Assembly (NCBI RefSeq): GCF_039871975.1
Contig: NZ_JBDPLL010000001.1
Length of the DNA: 64,000 bases
Direction: 5' to 3' (one strand)
Origin: Trichormus_B sp936914905
GTDB lineage: Bacteria; Cyanobacteriota; Cyanobacteriia; Cyanobacteriales; Nostocaceae
The notes beneath the pieces are model-generated. The model was not told the origin of the DNA, did no database searches, and was given only the letters and a program-made list of their open reading frames with translations. The translations under genes and the position numbers were made by a program. Every line of letters begins with the position of its first letter. Within the stretch, counting starts at the first letter, position 1. Shown here one piece after another: positions 1 through 8,363 of this stretch.

Positions 1-605
1 AGCATAATTGCCGCAGACAAAAGGTAGAAACCACCTACTAATATTTCTTTACCAAATTCAAACTTGAGATATTCAGCCCAGTGCAGAATTGGCTTGCCCA
101 CAGCATAGCCAACAATTAATGCTCCCATCATGGTGCTGCTAAATAAGGCATTGGCAGCCATTAGATTCTCTCGTTTCACCATTAGGGGTATAGTGGCTTG
201 TTCGGCGGGAGCAAAAAACTGTGTCACAGTAGAGATACCAAAATTCAGTGCTAATAATATTCCTAACTGTCGTGGCAAGAATGGTATACACAGCGTCAAT
301 AACCCACGGATAAGATCAGAACCAATCATGATCAGCCTTTTTGGCATCCTGTCAACAATGACACCACCAGCAGAACCAAAAAAAATAGCTGGCAGGGTAA
401 AGGCCATGTATAAATAAAAGCGCCCTGTCCCTTCTGACAAATTAGCAGGTAAGTATTTTTTCTCTAATAAGTCAATCATTAGGATTAGTAAAACCTTATC
501 TGCTAACTGGGAAATCAGTTGCCCAATCCACAGAAGCATAAAATTGCGGTTTTTTAGCAGTGCGGCAAAGCCGTTATTGAAAGCAGTTGGTTCAGTGGGA
601 AACAT
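1..605 (-). CDS. MFS transporter, N-terminal part (runs off the window)
   Basis: The reverse strand reads openly from an ATG at 603-605 to the window edge, giving about 201 codons without a stop. The protein begins MFPTEPTAFNNGFAALLKNR and continues with hydrophobic segments. After the second segment comes GGVIVDRMPKR, which matches the loop 2-3 signature (GxxxDRxxRR) of the major facilitator superfamily. Further helices follow, including FFAPAEQATIPLM, typical of the cyanobacterial MFS group related to EntS-like exporters. It would be an inner-membrane transporter; the substrate cannot be told. The C-terminal half lies outside the window, so intactness is unknown. Confidence 0.85.
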   Translation of the reverse strand, partial: MFPTEPTAFNNGFAALLKNRNFMLLWIGQLISQLADKVLLILMIDLLEKKYLPANLSEGTGRFYLYMAFTLPAIFFGSAGGVIVDRMPKRLIMIGSDLIRGLLTLCIPFLPRQLGILLALNFGISTVTQFFAPAEQATIPLMVKRENLMAANALFSSTMMGALIVGYAVGKPILHWAEYLKFEFGKEILVGGFYLLSAAIM

Positions 606-630
606 TTAGATACTATTGACTAAGGTAATT

Positions 631-658
631 GGGCATGGGGCATAGGGCATGGGGCATT
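631..658. repeat. STRR heptamer repeat, four units
   Basis: Four consecutive 7-base units of the form GGGCATR/GGGCATT lie between the MFS gene and the next gene. A pyrimidine-rich degenerate run (CCCCATCTT-like) follows to about 722. Heptamer short tandem repeats are a known feature of Nostoc and Anabaena intergenic DNA. Confidence 0.75.
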
Positions 659-743
659 AGGAAAATTACTTCCCCATCTTCCTCATTTCTCTCATCTTCC
701 CCATCTCCCCCATCTTCCGTGTCCCCAGTCCGCAATCCTCTCT

Positions 744-1331
744 TTATTCATAGTGTTTTAGTAAAAAATGTAAAAATTCAGCAGCATTCAGACGATTCTG
801 GGGCTGGGAACACCCAATTGATTGATCTACCCAATGACCTTGTACCATTTGGGGTGATCGCCACATTGATAAATGCTCTACTGATGGATCGGCATAAAAA
901 TTATCTTCCCCACTACTTAAAATAGCAGAACTCCAATGGGTAAAATAATCATGACTCAAGCGATGTATTGGGAAATTACCCCATAGTGGGACTCCCCAGC
1001 CATCTATAGCAATAAAAGCTTTGACATTACCGCCCAAGACTTGCCACTTGCTAGCAGCGATAATTGCACCAATTACACCAGCACTAAAACTAATAAATAT
1101 AACAGGCGATTCTAGCTTATTACTCAAGCGATGCCTACAGCGATCAAAGTTATCATGCAAAAACTGCAAAATATGAAATCCTGATAAAGCTAAAATACCT
1201 TCTCCTGGAAAAGTAAGTATATCTACTGCGATTCCATTGATGGTTATATCAGTCGCTGGATTTAAGCATTCTGCAATAAAGCTTTCAGTTAATTTTGGTT
1301 CATGAATTCCAGGGCAAATAATAATAGTCAT
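744..1331 (-). CDS. Conserved hypothetical, alpha/beta-hydrolase-like
   Basis: This 195-aa protein starts at ATG 1329-1331. It opens with MTIIICPGIHEP, a beta strand followed by a PGxH loop as at the start of alpha/beta-hydrolase folds. Around residues 80-87 it has ISFSAG, resembling the nucleophile elbow G-x-S-x-G with the first Gly replaced by Ser. A late His in the GHWVDQS context could be the third catalytic residue. No signal peptide or membrane segment is seen. It is divergently oriented from the next gene. The substrate is unknown, and the fold assignment rests on these motifs only. Confidence 0.65.
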   Translation of the reverse strand: MTIIICPGIHEPKLTESFIAECLNPATDITINGIAVDILTFPGEGILALSGFHILQFLHDNFDRCRHRLSNKLESPVIFISFSAGVIGAIIAASKWQVLGGNVKAFIAIDGWGVPLWGNFPIHRLSHDYFTHWSSAILSSGEDNFYADPSVEHLSMWRSPQMVQGHWVDQSIGCSQPQNRLNAAEFLHFLLKHYE

Positions 1332-1419
1332 TTACTTTGTAATATTGGGAATTATCACACTGTTCATTCTTTAGAAAGATTAAATATTTTAGATTTAATA
1401 TTTTGAATATTATGTACTT

Positions 1420-1433
1420 GTATCAAATTGTAC
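1420..1433. promoter_or_regulatory. GTA-N8-TAC box (possible NtcA site, weak)
   Basis: An exact GTA-N8-TAC palindrome lies in the 330-bp divergent intergenic region 1332-1662. No convincing -10 box stands 22-23 bases from it on either side, and about 16 such matches are expected by chance in 64 kb. The rest of this intergenic region is AT-rich and shows nothing else clear. Confidence 0.2.
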
Positions 1434-1662
1434 CTTTGATTTAGTTTTACTTTAAGTTGAAAATTACACACATTTGGCACAGATAACTAAAAAACACAGT
1501 CTCCTATGTAAGGTAATAACAACACTATGCCTTCAGATGTATATTTTTGTGTTTATGTCTATCCTATCCCCCTGGAAGGGATAATACTAAACAAGTATGG
1601 GTAATGATACAGTCATTCCCACTTAACAATTTCACCATTTTGGTTATATTGAGGAAATTATT

Positions 1663-2790
1663 GTGGTTGCAACTCCAGAAAAACTGCAACATACTCACGA
1701 GCATCTACCAGGCCATGACCGAGTAGCTGTATTGCTCATGGGCTACGGTGAAGTCGAAAGCTACGAAGATTTCGCTAATTATAATGAACAGGCTTTAAAT
1801 CTACTTACTGCCAAATTCGCTCCAGTACCCACTTGGATTTATCCCCCCCTAGCAAAACTATTGGCGTTATTTGACCGTCATGAGTGGGGACATACACATC
1901 ATGATTTCATCTCTCCACATAATGCCATTTTTGAACGGCAACGGGCTGGAATTGAACACAAATTACAACATAAGTGGGGTGATGGTATTCAAGTTTTCAA
2001 AGCTTTTAACTTTTGCGCTCCTTTTTTGCCTAAACAGGTTTTAGCAGAACTCAAAAATCAAGGTTTTGAAAAGATCTTAATTTATCCCTTGTTGGTAGTA
2101 GATTCTATTTTCACCAGTGGCATAGCTATTGAGCAAGTTAATAATGCTCTAGCTCAATTAACTGATGGTGATGAACGTTGGGTAAAAGGAATGCGTTATA
2201 TTCCTTCTTTCTACAATGAGCCTGAATATATTAATTTAATGGCGCGTTTGGTAGAAGAAAAAATTAACTCTGACTTAGCCGATGCCTACCTACCTTCACA
2301 AATTGGCATTGTGTTGATGAATCATGGTTGTCCTCACAAAGCCAAAGGATTTACATCTGGTATTGATGAAAGTCAAGCACTTTACGAATTAGTCAGAGAA
2401 AAGTTAATTAACCGTTATCCTTTAATTTCTGTAGGTTGGTTAAATCACCATACACCGCTAATTGACTGGACACAGCCAAATGCTACCCAAGCTGCAAAAA
2501 ATATCATTCAATTAGGTGCAGAAGTGGTAATGTTTATGCCAATTGGCTTTGTCACAGAAAACCACGAAACATTGTTAGATGTTCATCACATCATTCATGA
2601 TTTAGAAAAACAGCATCGGAATGTGGATTATTTACAAATGGCTTGTGTAAATGACGATCCCCAATTTTTGGATATGGCTGCTGAATGGGCAAATGGTCAT
2701 ATTGCAGAGTTGATGCGAGAAGAAGCTGAAGAAGCTAAGGAAGTTAATGTGCAGTTGGCTTTAACTCATCATCATCACCATCATCATTAG
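1663..2790 (+). CDS. Divergent ferrochelatase-family protein with C-terminal poly-His tail
   Basis: The protein has 375 aa with a GTG start at 1663, supported by GAGGA at 1651-1655, seven bases upstream. Ferrochelatases insert Fe(II) into protoporphyrin IX. Family features are VAVLLMGYGE near the N-terminus, a position equivalent to the catalytic His in VLMNHGCPHKAKG, and the acidic signature PIGFVTENHETLLD, which matches the ferrochelatase PxxFVSEHxETL motif. It is divergent: the usual NLGGP and FSAHGIP motifs are altered, and there is no C-terminal chlorophyll-binding (CAB-like) segment as in the main cyanobacterial HemH. The last seven residues are all His. It may be a paralogue that binds or inserts a metal into a tetrapyrrole; activity is not shown. 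An acidic Glu-rich helix precedes the His tail. Confidence 0.8.
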   Translation: MVATPEKLQHTHEHLPGHDRVAVLLMGYGEVESYEDFANYNEQALNLLTAKFAPVPTWIYPPLAKLLALFDRHEWGHTHHDFISPHNAIFERQRAGIEHKLQHKWGDGIQVFKAFNFCAPFLPKQVLAELKNQGFEKILIYPLLVVDSIFTSGIAIEQVNNALAQLTDGDERWVKGMRYIPSFYNEPEYINLMARLVEEKINSDLADAYLPSQIGIVLMNHGCPHKAKGFTSGIDESQALYELVREKLINRYPLISVGWLNHHTPLIDWTQPNATQAAKNIIQLGAEVVMFMPIGFVTENHETLLDVHHIIHDLEKQHRNVDYLQMACVNDDPQFLDMAAEWANGHIAELMREEAEEAKEVNVQLALTHHHHHHH

Positions 2791-2970
2791 GTGATTGGAA
2801 AATTAGGTGATTGGAAAGAAGAGGGTACAGGATGTAAGAAGAATAATTCTTTGTCTCTTGCCTTTTCCTTGACCGAAACAGGGTGTGGGGTGTAGGGAAA
2901 CTTACCTACTGCGCTGGGTGTGGAGAACCCAGCCCTCTACACCTCTTTCAAACATAAAGTTCGTAACCGA

Positions 2971-2997
2971 CCCAACTATGAATTGGGGGTTTTTTAT
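2971..2997 (+). terminator. Rho-independent terminator
   Basis: CCCAA at 2971-2975 pairs with TTGGG at 2983-2987 and is followed by GG and a run of T. It lies about 180 bases after the ferrochelatase-like stop. Between them, 2885-2945 holds a G-rich repeat (GGTGTAGGG ... CCCTCTACACC) that can also fold. Confidence 0.55.
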
Positions 2998-3043
2998 TTG
3001 GAAATCCCTTGAAGTAATTTTTATATTATTTTGAGACATAATC

Positions 3044-3073
3044 TCCGGTATTACTTTATCCGGTATTACTTTA
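3044..3073. repeat. 15-bp unit in perfect tandem duplication
   Basis: TCCGGTATTACTTTA occurs twice in a row (3044-3058 and 3059-3073), about 50 bases before the next start codon. It is one of several short tandem duplications in this window. Confidence 0.8.
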
Positions 3074-3125
3074 TTCTGTTAGTAGATTTTTAATCTAACG
3101 ACATAATTTTAATACCAGTATCCAG

Positions 3126-3761
3126 ATGAAAACAACTACAGCAAATATTCACAGTCAGCCACCGACACCAAGCTATTCACCTTCTGTACCCCTTCATGTG
3201 TACCGGGAATTAGTTGCGGAGTTACAAGCGGTACAGGCTAAGTTAGATGTAGTCACCAGGCATAATCAGAAATTGTCCCAAGAAAATCAACAACTGCGGC
3301 AAGAAATTACCAAAGTGGTTGAGTCTTGTTTAGAACTGCAAAAGTTAGTAGACTCTTTAGCACCTGTGTCTCAACCAGCTAAGCACACTCAAGCTAATTT
3401 CATCAACAACATACCGAGTTATCAGCCATTACTACGTAATGAAGCTAAAGCTAAAGCTAAATCTCCAAATAAACCACCTGCGAAAACAGCATCTCCTCCA
3501 CATCAACGAACTCCCAAACCACCTCAAAAAATCCGACGTGAGGTTTTTTCTGTACCTGTGATAGATATGAATTTTCCCTGTTCAGCACCAGTTTTCATAG
3601 AGGAACAAGAAGTAAGATATGATACTGATCATGAGTCTCAATTAAAGGCACTGAATAGCTGGTGGTTAATAATTACTATTGTCTTAATTATGATTACTGG
3701 TTTTGGTGCTGGGTATTTAGTTATGCGTCCTTTATTCCAAAATCAGAGTCAGAGTCGTTAG
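3126..3761 (+). CDS. Conserved hypothetical, coiled coil plus C-terminal membrane anchor
   Basis: The product has 211 aa. Residues about 25-80 form a Gln/Glu/Leu-rich helix with heptad character (VYRELVAELQ ... ENQQLRQEI), predicted as a coiled coil. A Pro/Lys/Ala-rich linker follows (about 90-140, including AKAKAK), and residues about 178-200 form one hydrophobic segment (WWLIITIVLIMITGFGAGYL). It is therefore probably a tail-anchored, single-pass protein with a cytoplasmic coiled coil. The function is not recognised. It could be a cell-envelope or division scaffold, but nothing in the sequence proves that. Confidence 0.75.
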   Translation: MKTTTANIHSQPPTPSYSPSVPLHVYRELVAELQAVQAKLDVVTRHNQKLSQENQQLRQEITKVVESCLELQKLVDSLAPVSQPAKHTQANFINNIPSYQPLLRNEAKAKAKSPNKPPAKTASPPHQRTPKPPQKIRREVFSVPVIDMNFPCSAPVFIEEQEVRYDTDHESQLKALNSWWLIITIVLIMITGFGAGYLVMRPLFQNQSQSR

Positions 3762-3830
3762 CTATTCAACACCTATGAATCCGTTTCTTCATCATCTTAG
3801 TTGACTACTGACTGCTGATTACTTACATGA

Positions 3831-4643
3831 TTACACTTTACCCGCAAGAGGTAAATTCACTTTCAATCGTTTAAACATTGCTTCCCGCCCTTGCATTGCT
3901 AAGGTATCATTTAAGGGTGAAAGTTGAATTTCTTCCTGATATTTCAACCTTAAGGCCGTTTGAATTAACCAATCTGCTACAAAGGGATTTTTCGGTAACA
4001 ATGGTCCGTGAGAATAGGTTGCGATCGCATTCTGATAAAATGCACCTTCTGTACCATCTTCACCATTATTACCTAAGCCGTACACCACGCGCCCCAAGGC
4101 TTCCACTTTACCTAATTTAGTTCGTCCACCATGATTTTCAAACCCGACTAAATAGGGCTTAGTTCCTGTCATTGCTTCCAGTTCTTGTGCAAGACGTGAA
4201 GCTGTAACTTCTATAACCAAATTACCAATACAACGTTTCGTATTTTCACCAGGATGGATAGAAACTAAATCTAATATTCCTAAACCTTCAATTCTTTGTC
4301 CTAAGCCTGGTTCATAATAATGTCCTAGTAGTTGGGGAGAACCACAGGTAAAAACCCCTGGTGTACCATTTTCGATTTTTTCCCGCATTGCCTCAGCTTT
4401 TGCACCTTGTAAGTCCCGCATCACGATTTCTTGCTGACGGTCTTGTGCGCCTCCACCGACTATCACATCTACTGATTTTAGATCATCTGGGGTAGAGTTT
4501 TGGTCTAAGGGCAATACTATGACGTTATATTTCCGCCATTGTGCGCGACGTTTTATAATTATAACATTTCCGCGATCGCCATAGGTACTCATTAACTGAG
4601 GATATAACCAGCCTATAATAATTTCCATTTGTCCAGAACTCAT
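3831..4643 (-). CDS. gatD: GatD-type lipid II isoglutaminyl synthase, glutamine amidotransferase subunit
   Basis: This 270-aa class I glutamine amidotransferase is of the CobB/CobQ type. With MurT, GatD amidates the alpha-carboxyl of D-glutamate in lipid II. The N-terminal TYGDRGN motif is diagnostic. The nucleophile is Cys100 in GVFTCGSPQLLG, and His212 in ATYSHGPLLP is the catalytic His. The start at 4643 is supported by GAGG just upstream; an ATG at 4628 is possible. The ATP-dependent Mur-ligase partner MurT, often adjacent in other bacteria, is not in this window. murE, which makes an earlier precursor in the same pathway, lies at the far end. Length is normal and the gene looks intact. 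Confidence 0.9.
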   Translation of the reverse strand: MSSGQMEIIIGWLYPQLMSTYGDRGNVIIIKRRAQWRKYNVIVLPLDQNSTPDDLKSVDVIVGGGAQDRQQEIVMRDLQGAKAEAMREKIENGTPGVFTCGSPQLLGHYYEPGLGQRIEGLGILDLVSIHPGENTKRCIGNLVIEVTASRLAQELEAMTGTKPYLVGFENHGGRTKLGKVEALGRVVYGLGNNGEDGTEGAFYQNAIATYSHGPLLPKNPFVADWLIQTALRLKYQEEIQLSPLNDTLAMQGREAMFKRLKVNLPLAGKV

Positions 4644-4859
4644 AAATCCTCACTATAACAATTCACATTAATGTGCGTTTAATCTTACCTCATTTTTTCT
4701 ATTTATCCATGTTATCTGAGAATTTTGTAGTTTATGTAACAGTATTGATTTTAACTTGTCACCATAATGAATAAAAAGCTAAAGTCTAAATTTTACTTCC
4801 ACTGCTAAAACTACAGAAAAAATAGGGTTTTCTTCACAAACGCATAAATTAATAAATAT

Positions 4860-5261
4860 ATGGATTGTCAAACTGCTACTTTAGTCTACCAAGCAGAAAA
4901 TTACCTCGACAAAATTCAGGATATTTTTCCCGAAGCTTGGAAGTTTTTAGAAGAACAGGCTTTTGCTTATGTTCATGGCAAAGCAGACGAATTTGATTCC
5001 TCAGTTAAAAAGTTAGTTGGGGAAACAAGTTTTAAATTTAGAATGGTTCACCGTGACGATAAAGACCAATTAACAAAAGATTTGAGTGAGCTATTAGGTG
5101 ATATCACTTCCCGTCTATTGTTAGAACAGCATTTTTCTCAAGTTGTTGGTCAGCAGATTTTCTTTAGTACAATTTGTTGTAGCAGCCATCTTACGACAGA
5201 CCATGAATTAAGTTTAGAAGAAGTTTTACCTTTACAACGTGGTGCGGTCAAATTGCAATAG
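4860..5261 (+). CDS. Small conserved hypothetical protein
   Basis: The product has 133 aa, starting MDCQTATLVYQAENYLDKI. It is mainly helical and mixed-charge, with no signal peptide or membrane segment. A Cys pair (TICCSS) lies around residue 107, and the C-terminal stretch is rich in Leu and Glu. The reading frame is intact and codon use is like that of its neighbours. I do not recognise the family. It is transcribed alone, divergent from gatD and convergent with dnaE. Confidence 0.6.
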   Translation: MDCQTATLVYQAENYLDKIQDIFPEAWKFLEEQAFAYVHGKADEFDSSVKKLVGETSFKFRMVHRDDKDQLTKDLSELLGDITSRLLLEQHFSQVVGQQIFFSTICCSSHLTTDHELSLEEVLPLQRGAVKLQ

Positions 5262-5360
5262 CAAGAAAATTACATTCTCATCACTACTGTAGCAAGGGTT
5301 TATCATAGTCTTTTTTATCGCGAGCATCCCAAATGTGTAAGTTTATTTTTATCTAACCTT

Positions 5361-5412
5361 ATAACTTATCCAAATAACTTATCCAAATAACTTATCCAAA
5401 TAACTTATCCAA
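5361..5412. repeat. Four perfect 13-bp tandem repeats
   Basis: The unit ATAACTTATCCAA is repeated four times without mismatch in the intergenic region between the small hypothetical gene and dnaE. The same region (5431-5452) carries GTGCCGTAGGCAT, a dispersed repeat also present at 11502-11516. Nothing else is visible in 5262-5555. Confidence 0.85.
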
Positions 5413-5555
5413 GGGATAAAATAAATGTTCGCGCAGAGTGCCGTAGGCATACCGAAAAGGACACAAAGAACGCGAATAAAAGAGAGCTTTAAAGGGTTTT
5501 TGAATTAGTCCTGTGATTTTTGCAGAAAGACTGGGATACTCCCTTTTTATAAAAA

Positions 5556-8189
5556 TTATTCTGTTGGTAAACCATTAACTTGTAGTAAATCCAAATCCCT
5601 TTCAAATATCTCATCAATGGGTAACATTTCCCCAATAGTGGTCATAAATTTATGATCTTTTGTTGCCCGAATTATTGTACCATCATCTAAACAATATTCA
5701 TACACTTCCTGCATACCCCGATGATGCCATTGTGCTATTAGTTGTGTATAGATATTTCCATTTTTACCAATACTGAAAATACTGCACTCAATCCTTTTTT
5801 CAACAATTTCCCCAATAGGAATCAAACCATATTCAACAGTCAAAACCTCCGTTTCATAACTTAAACAATACTCGGCAAATTTCAACATATCTGCAAATAG
5901 CTTTTCTGCAACTTGCTTCTTCACCCCATTTTTCATTGCACCGTCAATAAACTTTTCTTCCTGCTTCTGCATTTCCGAAACTTTCTTTTTACCCATAGCG
6001 CGACGCAGTAAGTCAGCTTGTCCTAAAGAATAACCTGCCATATCTTGAGCAATTTTCATAATTTGCTCTTGATAAACCATAATTCCATAGGTTTCATTTA
6101 AAATAGGTTCTAAAATTCCTGTTTCATATTCAATTTCTTCCCTTCGATGTTTACGGTTAATAAACTTAGGAATCAATCCTGCATCTAATGGTCCAGGTCG
6201 ATAAAGTGCCAAAATAGAAGAAATATCTTCGATATTAGAAGGCTTCAAATCTCTCACTATCTGCTTCATTCCCGAAGACTCTAATTGAAATACACCTTCC
6301 AAATGTCCAGATTCTAATAATAAATATGCCTTTTGTACTTCTTTAGGTAATGTACTATATTGACCTTTAGCTAATATATGTTGTGCTTTTCTTTCTTGAC
6401 CAGTAATTTCATCTGGGTCAATTTTGTAACCATTAGTTACTTGAATTAAATCAATAGTTTTTTGAATCAGAGTCAGGTTACGTAAACCCAAAAAGTCCAT
6501 TTTTAATAAACCTAATGACTCCAAATCTTCCATAAAATATTGGGTAATTATAGAACCATCATTATTTCGTTGTAAAGGAACGATTTCGTCTAAAGGTTCA
6601 GCAGAAATAACCACACCTGCTGCATGAACACCAAAGGTTTTATTCGTTCCTTCAATTCGCATAGCCATATCTAGCCAATGACGAACTTTAGGATCATGAT
6701 CATATTTTTGTTTAAACTCTGGTGCTGGTGTTTCATTAGAAACCATGACTTTCAGTTTAGTTGGTTTTCCCCGTACCACTGGAATCATTTTCGCCATTTT
6801 GTCAGCTTCCCCATAAGGAATATCCAAGACTCTAGCCACATCTTTTAATACTGCTTTTGATGTTAAACGGTTAAAAGTAATAATTTGGGCAACTCTATCA
6901 GCACCATATTTATTAGTTACATATTCAATTACTTGATCTCGTTTTTCAATGCAAAAGTCCGTATCAATATCAGGCATTGATTTCCGTTCTGGGTTCAAAA
7001 ATCGCTCGAATAGTAAACCATGATGTACCGGGTCAATATTAGTAATTCGCATGGCATAAGCGACCAATGAACCCGCGGCAGAACCACGACCTGGTCCCAC
7101 AGGAATATTATTATCTCGTGCAAATTTGATGTAGTCCCACACAACTAAAAAGTATGTAGAGAAACCCATTTTTTGGAGCATCTTTAATTCATATTCCAAT
7201 CTTTCTTTATAAACTTGATCTACTTCGCTGCGAGATTTCCGATTTAATCTTTCTAAAAGTCCTTGCCAAGCAATTTCTTCTGCGTAAGTATCAGGAGTGT
7301 GACCAGAAGGAATAGGAGGAGTAGGAATTTTCGGCTCATCCATAATATGGTAAGGCTCAATTTTATCCCCTACTTCTTCCGTTGTGGCAATCGCTTCAGC
7401 AATGACATCATGGGGTAAATGATCACGAAATAGCTGTTGCATTTCTTGGGCAGATTTGAGATATTCTGTGCCGCTATACCTCATTCTTTTATCTTCACTA
7501 ATTAGCTGTCCTGTTTGAATACAAAGTAAAGCGTCGTGTGCTTCTACATCAAAGCAAGAAATGTAATGGGAATCATTGGTAGCAATGAATTTAATGCCTA
7601 ACTCACGGGCAATTTTCACAATTTCGACGTTAACAATTCTGTCTTCTTGTGAACCGTGGTCCTGAATTTCTAAATAAAAATCTTCACCAAATACTTCTTT
7701 ATACCATTTAGCAACTTGTCGGGCGGCATCTGGTCTATTACTAAGAATTGCTTGGGGAATTTCTCCAGCTAAACAGGCACTGGTGACAATTAAACCTTCT
7801 TTATATTCTTTGAGCAAATTTTTATTAATACAAGGCCGGGAAAAAATACCTTTACCTTGCACACCTTGAAGGTGAGAAACTGTGGTTAATTTAACTAAAT
7901 TTCTATACCCTTTTGTATTTTTAGCTAAAACAACTTGATGATATTTAGGACGGCGTTCTTGTTTTTCAATATCACCGTTAATAACATACATTTCGTTGCC
8001 AATAATTGGTTTAATATTCTTACTACGACAGATTTTTATCAGTTCAACAGCGCCATACATAACACCATGATCTGTGAGGGCGATTGCTTTCATCCCCAGT
8101 GTGATCGCTTGATCTACTAACTCTGGTAATTGACTTGCTCCATCGAGCAAACTATAGTCACTGTGAATATGTAAAGGTACAAAAGACAT
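5556..8189 (-). CDS. dnaE: DNA polymerase III alpha subunit, N-terminal split half ending in an N-intein
   Basis: This is the N-terminal piece of the replicative polymerase catalytic subunit, as split in most cyanobacteria. The PHP domain opens with VPLHIHSDYSLLDG. The palm carries the catalytic aspartates in MPDIDTDF, after GPGRGSAAGSLVAYA. The extein ends at KFAEY and is followed directly by the N-intein beginning CLSYETEVLT, then a stop codon. Full polymerase requires trans-splicing with a DnaE-C polypeptide encoded elsewhere, not in this window. ATG 8187-8189 gives the family N-terminus MSFVPLHIHS; an in-frame GTG at 8195 is less likely. Length is about 877 codons, normal for the split form. 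Confidence 0.97.
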   Translation of the reverse strand: MSFVPLHIHSDYSLLDGASQLPELVDQAITLGMKAIALTDHGVMYGAVELIKICRSKNIKPIIGNEMYVINGDIEKQERRPKYHQVVLAKNTKGYRNLVKLTTVSHLQGVQGKGIFSRPCINKNLLKEYKEGLIVTSACLAGEIPQAILSNRPDAARQVAKWYKEVFGEDFYLEIQDHGSQEDRIVNVEIVKIARELGIKFIATNDSHYISCFDVEAHDALLCIQTGQLISEDKRMRYSGTEYLKSAQEMQQLFRDHLPHDVIAEAIATTEEVGDKIEPYHIMDEPKIPTPPIPSGHTPDTYAEEIAWQGLLERLNRKSRSEVDQVYKERLEYELKMLQKMGFSTYFLVVWDYIKFARDNNIPVGPGRGSAAGSLVAYAMRITNIDPVHHGLLFERFLNPERKSMPDIDTDFCIEKRDQVIEYVTNKYGADRVAQIITFNRLTSKAVLKDVARVLDIPYGEADKMAKMIPVVRGKPTKLKVMVSNETPAPEFKQKYDHDPKVRHWLDMAMRIEGTNKTFGVHAAGVVISAEPLDEIVPLQRNNDGSIITQYFMEDLESLGLLKMDFLGLRNLTLIQKTIDLIQVTNGYKIDPDEITGQERKAQHILAKGQYSTLPKEVQKAYLLLESGHLEGVFQLESSGMKQIVRDLKPSNIEDISSILALYRPGPLDAGLIPKFINRKHRREEIEYETGILEPILNETYGIMVYQEQIMKIAQDMAGYSLGQADLLRRAMGKKKVSEMQKQEEKFIDGAMKNGVKKQVAEKLFADMLKFAEYCLSYETEVLTVEYGLIPIGEIVEKRIECSIFSIGKNGNIYTQLIAQWHHRGMQEVYEYCLDDGTIIRATKDHKFMTTIGEMLPIDEIFERDLDLLQVNGLPTE
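5559..5867 (-). other. Split DnaE intein, N-terminal fragment (103 residues)
   Basis: The intein begins at the Cys codon 5865-5867 and runs to the gene's stop. It contains block A (CLSYETEVLTVEYG), block B with ATKDHKFMT (the conserved T-x-x-H), and the typical end MLPIDEIFERDLDLLQV. It aligns well by eye with the fast-splicing Nostoc-type DnaE inteins, with individual differences such as TQLIAQ where TQPVAQ is usual. The catalytic Cys1 and block B His are intact, so activity is expected. Confidence 0.95.
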
Positions 8190-8363
8190 AAGCACTTAAA
8201 AATTCAACAATTAAAACTTAAAAAATCAAGATGCAGTAACAGCTTAACATTTTTTCTCCATAATGACCTCTAAAAATGCGAAACTTTTCTCCTGACAACT
8301 GATGTTCTAGTAGAGACAAATATACAATAGTATCCACCATAAACAACATTAAGGCTATTACCT

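Noticed and set aside
1420..1433. GTA-N8-TAC as a firm NtcA promoter for the ferrochelatase-like gene
   Set aside because: It is 230 bases from the start with no -10 box at the right distance. Such boxes occur by chance about once per 4 kb.
2770..2790. The seven His codons as an artificial affinity tag
   Set aside because: They lie at the end of a normal chromosomal gene with natural flanks and mixed CAT/CAC codons. No vector sequence is present.
5361..5412. 13-bp repeats as a CRISPR array
   Set aside because: The units are directly adjacent with no spacers and too short for CRISPR repeats.
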